From NCBI GenBank assembly GCA_907163375.1, contig CAJQUW010011310.1, positions 310,001-374,000 on the forward strand: a DNA stretch of 64,000 bases, read 5' to 3'. This DNA comes from Prostheceraeus crozeri (Eukaryota > Platyhelminthes > Polycladida > Euryleptidae). The translations under genes and the position numbers were made by a program. Shown piece by piece: positions 58,918-64,000 of the stretch. Under the pieces are notes generated by a model that worked only from the letters and a program-made list of their open reading frames with translations, was not told the origin of the DNA and did no database searches. Each line of letters begins with the position of its first letter. Within the stretch, counting starts at the first letter, position 1.

Positions 58918-61346
58918 ACCTCCTCGGATCCCCTCTCAAAAAGATTATACATGCTCTCATCTTGAATGTAGTGTGGAGGATCATTCGAAGCAAAATTCAA
59001 TGCTGATGTGAAGCTAAGGTGAGGTAGGCTAACAAAATGAACTGGATCTACTTGATCTTCATCCTGACTTAATTTCCTAAATGTCTCAAAAATGTCTGCC
59101 AACAGCAAGACATCTAACTTGAGGTATGCAAGCATGTAGTCTCCAAATGTTTTGCAATTAAACGCATTCCATGCTTTTTTCGCGTGCTCATAATCTATAT
59201 CGTTGCAATGCTCAAGAGTAAGATCGTTGTAAAATTCCCTTTGAGGAGGAAGACAGAGCTCCGTTAGAGTTGCCAAACTACTAAAATATGAGTACGGAAA
59301 CACTCCTTTTTCGTAAAGAATATCATCAGTTAATTTTGGAAATTCATTTCGCAGCGCTTCTACATGTTTGTAGACTTTCAGACTTTTGGCTAATTCAGCA
59401 AGCGATGCGCTCAGAAATTGATAAGAGTCCAAAAATTTCAATTTAAAATATACAGGCTTTCCATTATATTCGCTTACTGGAATTTTTGATGATAGAGTAA
59501 TATATTTCTCAGCAGTAGCTGCAATAACATCTAACTTCCAAGATTTCTTTTTACCAATTGCTTTATAACAAACAATATGGCTGTCATAGTTTTTGAAATT
59601 GTGAAAGAAAACAGGAAGCTCTCGTCGATTCAATCTTAATCGCAAATTGCACTTTGAACATAATGCTTGCCTGTACTTTCCGGTTATGTGATCGTGATCA
59701 CGAACTTTTGATATATCTTCACTAAATTTTATCTTACATTTATTGCAATTTTCTGCATTTTTATGAGCAATATCTTCCACTGCTGTCAATCGCATCGGCA
59801 TTCTGGTCATGACATTTTGATTATCATATAAATTTTGGACAACATCTTCTAAATGATTTAGGAACTCAGCGATGCAATTTTCCCCTTCAAACAGATAATA
59901 GGTGTTATTGTAGGTTGACTGAAGTGCCTCATGCCAGACGTGGTACACACCTACAGCCGCAGGTTTATGAATTTTGTTTTCTATTAAACACTCGATATCG
60001 GCGTATATGACTAAAGGTGGACTGAGTTGGTGCTCAGTACTACTTATCTGAACTTCTAAATGTTTGGGCATTTTTTCTATTTGCGCCTTACCACGACTAC
60101 AGAATTGAAAATGTCGTTCTAAAACGCTTCTCTTTGAAAAGGATTGAGTGCATCTTTCACAAAAAATCTTGCGACTTGTGTAAAATTTGCTATATAACCT
60201 AGATAATTTTCGTATGCCGCAATAATGGGCAAAACCGTTATGTAGCACTAGCAAAATATTAACGGTTCTTTTGCCAATGAAATTGCTGTTGTATCTTACT
60301 CCCTTGAGACCATTTTCATACAAGTGGATATTTACTTTTATATCATTGTTTTTCTCAAACTTAGGAATGTCCTTTATTGACACTGGTGTGGAAATGCCAT
60401 CCATAACCAATTCAGATGTCCACTTTCTATATGAGTTTACCTCGTTTATCTTTGAATGAGTAACTTCATCGTAGTGAATGATTGACAAGATAGAATACAT
60501 GAAGCAGTCATTTGAATTTGAATTTACATTTATTACAGCCTTAGAACTTCTTAACTTTTTAGGTAAAGTATTCATTTTACCACCAGATAGTAGAGGAGTT
60601 GAAATTAAATTGAATTCTACATTTACTACTTTATCAACAACCCAATTGCTTCCTCTATTTGCAAAAGTTGAAACATGATTTGATAAACTATTTAAATTAT
60701 CCTGAAACCATGTGTCAAAGTCATATATATAATTTGATGATAATGAGGTGAAGTGCGCGAGAAAAGTTTCTTCCTCTTGAGGATTAGAACGGACATAGCG
60801 AATTTGAGCAATTAATCGACCACGTAGTTGAAGACTAGTTCGCAAGTCATTAACTAAATTTTCTAGTAAGGTTCGCATGTTGAATAAAAAAGATGTTACA
60901 TCTACTGTTTGAATGGTTGGTGTAATGTCATACACGCGAGCACGTCCGCTGAAGGCGCTTTCACTAAGGGTGAGTGTTCCATAATTATTGTGACTACTCA
61001 TTTCAATGTTCATATCATGTATATTATTGTGTTGACGGAATCTACTTGTGCTATTATAATTCTTACCACAGTGAGAGCAGCAATGCCTAAAAGCTTCATC
61101 ATTATTTAAAGCGCTATCTGGAATGTCCCTAACATGACTACTACAAGTTGATAAATTAGTATTATTTGTTCCTATTCCTTCTTGACTGCAACATACGAGA
61201 TTGTGTCTTTTTAAATTATCTTTCCTACTGGTTTCATATGGACAATTACTACATTTATGCTTTATTCCTAGCTTGCAAAATTTTTCATGACGCGTTAAAT
61301 TGCTAACAATTGTAAACTTCTTTCCACACTTAGAGCAGACAACCAT
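58914..61346 (-). CDS. DNA polymerase B, zinc-finger/exonuclease part
   Basis: 810 aa from ATG 61346. Residues 4-110 hold three Cys/His fingers (CSKCGKKF...H, CSNCPYET...H, CSHCGKNY...H), as in adintovirus-type polymerases. A conserved NSNDCFMYSIL block lies near 277-287 and another C-x2-C finger at 396-416. The 3'-5' exonuclease begins VIYADIECLIE (Asp450/Glu452), continues HNFKNYDSH (about 582-590) and YLKLDVLLLAD. Between them sits an endonuclease-VII-like zinc insertion, CNKCK...RDHDHITGKYRQALCSKCN (534-567). It would give proofreading to the replicase. The polymerase motifs lie in the neighbouring frame (about one break). Confidence 0.93.
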   Translation of the reverse strand: MVVCSKCGKKFTIVSNLTRHEKFCKLGIKHKCSNCPYETSRKDNLKRHNLVCCSQEGIGTNNTNLSTCSSHVRDIPDSALNNDEAFRHCCSHCGKNYNSTSRFRQHNNIHDMNIEMSSHNNYGTLTLSESAFSGRARVYDITPTIQTVDVTSFLFNMRTLLENLVNDLRTSLQLRGRLIAQIRYVRSNPQEEETFLAHFTSLSSNYIYDFDTWFQDNLNSLSNHVSTFANRGSNWVVDKVVNVEFNLISTPLLSGGKMNTLPKKLRSSKAVINVNSNSNDCFMYSILSIIHYDEVTHSKINEVNSYRKWTSELVMDGISTPVSIKDIPKFEKNNDIKVNIHLYENGLKGVRYNSNFIGKRTVNILLVLHNGFAHYCGIRKLSRLYSKFYTSRKIFCERCTQSFSKRSVLERHFQFCSRGKAQIEKMPKHLEVQISSTEHQLSPPLVIYADIECLIENKIHKPAAVGVYHVWHEALQSTYNNTYYLFEGENCIAEFLNHLEDVVQNLYDNQNVMTRMPMRLTAVEDIAHKNAENCNKCKIKFSEDISKVRDHDHITGKYRQALCSKCNLRLRLNRRELPVFFHNFKNYDSHIVCYKAIGKKKSWKLDVIAATAEKYITLSSKIPVSEYNGKPVYFKLKFLDSYQFLSASLAELAKSLKVYKHVEALRNEFPKLTDDILYEKGVFPYSYFSSLATLTELCLPPQREFYNDLTLEHCNDIDYEHAKKAWNAFNCKTFGDYMLAYLKLDVLLLADIFETFRKLSQDEDQVDPVHFVSLPHLSFTSALNFASNDPPHYIQDESMYNLFERGSEEV

Positions 61347-61378
61347 GATGATCGTTAAGGATTAACAATTTGCGTCTA

Positions 61379-61428
61379 CTTATATACTGTCTACATATTA
61401 TATTACGTAACCAGTGACGTCGACCAAT
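61379..61428 (-). promoter_or_regulatory. Promoter of the polymerase gene
   Basis: On the minus strand a TATATAAG (61386-61379) lies 33 bp before the ATG at 61346, implying a very short leader. A CRE-like TGACGTCG (61415-61422, plus-strand reading) and a CCAAT (61424-61428) stand about 30-40 bp further upstream. Confidence 0.65.
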
Positions 61429-61548
61429 GGAATTTGTTCTCAACCTAAGACATATTTCCACTTAAATACATAAATAAGAAGACATACAAAGTGTACAAGT
61501 AATTATTTTTTCCAAAAGAAGTCAAAAAAGTCAAAGAAGTCAAAAAAG
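61401..61548. other. Spacer between polymerase promoter and spliced gene
   Basis: No gene. The part at 61517-61556 is a short purine-rich tandem run of AAGTCAAAAAAGTCAAAG, at the 3' end of the leftward spliced gene. No canonical AATAAA was seen for that gene. Confidence 0.5.
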
Positions 61549-63268
61549 TCAAAGAGATTGACACTTAATAATGTCACTATGCGTCACCTTGACGTGAGCA
61601 CAATGTCCATGACACCTTGAGAAGTCATCGACATGTGTCATGCGCACTTTGTTGATAACTGCCGCTTTCGATAGCTCAACGTGCATTATTGTTTCACGCT
61701 TCACTATCGATTGCGACAGTTGCAGGTTAGCCTGCGAAATGTTGCGGAACGACTCAAGCAAAGACTTGTAGTCAGCGCGAAGAGCCGTCTCGCGTTCCTC
61801 TTGTTGGCGCAACTTACGTTCAAGGTGACGCACTTTGTCCTCCGTCGAACGAGGTTCGACCACCTCGAGCACAGATTCAACTGTCTCATCGAGGTCGCAG
61901 TTGAACGTTGGATCGCAAGTTGGGAGGATTACTGTCGGTGTAGGACTGTTGGGCATCGGCGTAGGAGCAGGTGGTGACGATGGGACCCAGTTGTTACTCA
62001 TTGGTGGCTGAGGTGGTGTTGGGACGTGGTGGAGAATTGGAGACGGTGGGAAGCAGACATCAATATCGGGTGAGGCGCGGATTTGGGAGAACGGAATCTC
62101 CTCTTCCGGAACAAGTGTCAACTGTTGCTGGAAAAAACAGAGATTTGAATAAATGAAAGGGACATAACATCACGAGTTCGATGTGACGACATGATAGTTA
62201 GGATTATTAGCCTATTCCTATGATTGATACTTACATTTTCTTCATCTGAAGAGGACTCCCGGATGGAATACGGGCGCTCCTCATTTTCCTCCATCGACGA
62301 TGTCGTTGCAGGTGTTAAGCCGAGGAAATTCGATTGCCTGCTCTTTTTTAGAGAGAGCGATCGGTAGCTCTACAAGGGAAAATACATTTAAATTCCTCTC
62401 GAATTTGAATGTATGCATGTGACCTAAGTTAGTAATCTAATCATGTTATTTTATATGACTAAAATGATTTTCTATTACTTACTCTCTGTGAAGGCGGCGT
62501 AGGCTTCACAGCCCAGCTGCAACATGCGGGCGTACTAGCGACTACCTGTGGATAGAAAAGAAACATAGTTAAAATGTAAAAATCGGAAAATACATATGAA
62601 TAGATAAATTGCTGATTTGACATTTCAAACTTACATTCCTTTCAGGAATCGATGGCTTCTGCCCGACTTTCATCTTCTTAACAGGTGGCTTCTTGATCTG
62701 AAATGGTGAAAAGAAATGCACACTATTATATATGAAAAACAGAAGTCAACTTTCCCTATAAGGTTTGAACTCTAAATATTTTCTTTAAATTATGTTACTG
62801 CTAATTTTCTAAATATGAACTCACCTCAACATCACTATCCGAGGAGTCGGAATCGGTGTCGATATACCTGCGGGACTTGGGTTTGGGTTTGGGTTTCGCC
62901 TTCGCTTGGGGCATTGCAGGGGTAGAGTCCTCCTGGGCTTGGCTGAGGATGCCTTCAAGAGGTCGATCTTTGGCGAACAGCCTCTCGACTCTCTTCTTCT
63001 CCTCCAAACTAGTGAGGTTTAGGCCCTCCCGCCCGTTTCGTAAGGCGCACTTGGTGTGGGTGGAGATAAATCTCTTTGGATTTTCGCCTTTTGCCTCCAT
63101 GTCCGTTAAAAGGTATCTTTTACACGATAGGCAGTAAAGGAAACTGCGGTCCTGTCGTAGAGTGCAGCCCTTATGTTGACTCTTCATGGAGTGGCGGACC
63201 ACCTGCTTACAGGTCTCACAATAATGAAAAATTAGACGTTGGCGAGGTAAGCAGCTGGGACGAGGCAT
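61549..63268 (-). CDS. Unknown spliced gene with Cys/His modules and coiled coil
   Basis: Five coding exons, all joined in phase 0: 63268-62825, 62697-62635, 62545-62483, 62369-62235 and 62127-61549, giving 427 aa. Donors are GTGAGT or GTAAGT and acceptors CAG/TAG. An acceptor just before the ATG (63271) implies a 5' non-coding exon. Exon 1 has two Cys/His modules, CETCKQVVRHSMKSQHKGC and CLSCKRYL...STHTKC, then a KPKPKPKSRR stretch and an acidic-Ser run (DTDSDSSDSD). Exons 2 and 3 are 21 codons each. Exon 5 has a Pro-rich part and a coiled coil (HLERKLRQQEERETALRADY). I do not recognise a family. The layout (zinc modules, basic and acidic patches, coiled coil) fits a nuclear or nucleic-acid-binding protein. 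It reads in the same direction as the polymerase, 200 bp upstream of it. It may be host, or cargo of the Polinton-type element. Confidence 0.75.
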
Positions 63269-63334
63269 GTCTGTAAAAAAATAAATCCATATTTAAAACA
63301 CAAAATAGCTTAAATGTAAATTTTGCATCTGTAG

Positions 63335-64000
63335 GTGTTAGAACATATTGATGTACATACTTATACACTTAGAAAAAGTAGCATTTAAATTGTTCCAAGT
63401 CACATCGTAGTAGTGAATATTATTCGAAGTAGAACACCTAAAGTCTGTAATAAACTTAATAATCAAAACTCAAAGTCTATTAATTTTGATCAAGTCTTTT
63501 TCTATCTCTCTAGGTTTAGAACTTATTGATGTACCTACTTTTAAACTTAGAAAAAAGTAACATTTAAATTGTTCCAAACTCACTTTAGAATATTGATTAA
63601 GGTTTGAAAGAACGGAGCTGACGTCTTGCTAGGCAGGCTGATAATTCAAAAATGAGTGAAGAACTGTCTTCAACACTTTATTTATATATGAAATGCACAA
63701 AGCAACTACGAACAAAGACCTACTGACGTCATGCCATTGAGATGATATAGTTAAACAAAATGTATTCATTTAAACAAGATTCAAAATCAAACAGCTGATA
63801 AAGTGTAACATTAATAACTTGACATTAAATTGTAACAGAGTTTATTAATTTTGATCAAGTTATTTTCTATCTCTTTAGGTTTAGAACATTAATGTACCTA
63901 CTTATGAACTTAGAAGAAAGTAACATGTAAATTGTTCCAAACTCACATCGTGGTAGTGAGTATTATACGTAAGAGAATAGCTAAAGTCTTTAATAAATTT
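63335..64000. repeat. Three copies of a 120-165 bp repeat upstream of the spliced gene
   Basis: Copies at about 63331-63457, 63472-63590 and 63838-64000 (running off the window). They share ATTTTGATCAAGT, CTAGGTTTAGAAC, AACTTAGAA and TTAAATTGTTCCAA words. On the minus strand copies 2 and 3 contain GTGAGTTTGGAAC, a good 5' splice site, while copy 1 reads GTGACT there. The repeat may therefore be a duplicated non-coding first exon plus intron start. Confidence 0.75.
63680..63731 (-). promoter_or_regulatory. TATA/CRE promoter of the spliced gene
   Basis: On the minus strand TATATAAAT (63688-63680) lies downstream of a perfect CRE TGACGTCA (63724-63731). Transcription would begin near 63655, and a donor GTGAGT at 63583-63578 with the acceptor at 63271 would remove a 5' intron of about 313 bp. 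The layout resembles the polymerase promoter at 61379. Confidence 0.55.

Larger units (their letters stand above)
46359..61400. mobile_element. Polinton/Maverick (adintovirus-like) element, near-whole, ends not resolved
   Basis: Hallmark genes are all here: family-B polymerase, retrovirus-type integrase with chromodomain, packaging ATPase, adenain-type protease, double-jelly-roll major capsid and penton-like minor capsid. Extra genes are a UBA-RING protein, a TBP-like protein, small basic proteins and orphans. Rightward genes run 46898-56212, leftward genes 57277-56356 and 61346-57487, meeting tail to tail near 56.2-56.36 kb. Nearly all frames are open, with about one break (the polymerase occupies two frames), so it looks young. 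No pair of long terminal inverted repeats was found within the window. The left edge probably lies near the minisatellite; the right edge is just beyond the polymerase or further right if the spliced gene at 61.5-63.3 kb belongs to it. Confidence 0.9.

Noticed and set aside
60271-61109. Rightward frames inside the polymerase region
   Set aside because: They are antisense shadows of the polymerase gene.
61681-63276. Rightward frames opposite the spliced gene
   Set aside because: They mirror the GC-richer exons of the leftward gene, whose splice sites and phases all fit.
46359-64000. Long terminal inverted repeats of the Polinton-type element
   Set aside because: I compared the left flank with the right flank up to the window edge and saw no convincing inverted match, so no terminal repeat is called.
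1-64000. CRISPR arrays, bacterial operons, ribosomal RNA genes
   Set aside because: No regularly spaced direct repeats of CRISPR type, no ribosome binding site architecture and no rRNA sequence; the window is eukaryotic.

Overview
The window is eukaryotic nuclear DNA: AT-rich, intron-containing, crowded with DNA transposons, foldback elements and LINE scraps. Animal-type genes (a spliced NF-YB, a BED-finger exon) and a near-complete Polinton/adintovirus-like element point to an invertebrate animal, probably marine. The many TAGGCCTA-type words fit that guess but do not fix the phylum.

Region 1 (1-24 kb) holds one confidently recognised host gene, NFYB on the + strand (coding 2708-23614, eight coding exons, about 232 aa). 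It has a long first intron and one intron with the hallmarks of the minor (U12) spliceosome. A BED-type zinc-finger first exon runs the other way at 923-744, so 924-1250 looks like a shared divergent promoter with a CCAAT box and a CRE. The introns carry two short foldback elements (3.5 and 5.5 kb), a decayed hAT BED-finger remnant (4.2-4.8 kb), a Tc1/mariner-type copy with both ends (6772-8549), a hAT deletion derivative inside the U12-type intron (16141-16948) and a 1.3-kb inverted repeat (21772-23088).

Region 2 (24-46 kb) shows no convincing host gene. It contains GACCCAC-rich short repeats, a dispersed CCGTCGGTCTGATTAC word, a decayed KIAA1586-like hAT transposase (31868-29638) between two perfect 14-bp inverted ends (28178 and 34318), a tRNA-derived SINE-like piece, two LINE tails and a nested pair of foldbacks (42530-43458).

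Region 3 (about 46.4-61.4 kb) is a Polinton/Maverick (adintovirus-like) element. Rightward genes: a UBA-RING (IAP-like) protein, a 203-aa orphan, a basic protein, a 257-aa orphan, packaging ATPase, a 226-aa protein, integrase with chromodomain, penton-like minor capsid candidate, basic core-like protein, major capsid protein and adenain-type protease. Leftward genes: a TATA-binding-protein-like (TBP-like) protein, an overlapping frame with possible PC4-like motifs, and protein-primed type DNA polymerase B. Almost every frame is open and only the polymerase is spread over two frames (about one break), so the insertion is probably young. No terminal inverted repeat pair could be recognised inside the window. 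The TBP-like gene, together with clear TATA boxes in front of several of the element's genes, is the most unusual observation: the element may carry part of its own transcription-initiation machinery.

Region 4 (61.5-64 kb) has a leftward five-exon gene of unknown function (427 aa, Cys/His modules, coiled coil, all introns phase 0), with its own TATA/CRE promoter and upstream tandem repeats. Whether it is host or belongs to the element cannot be decided here.
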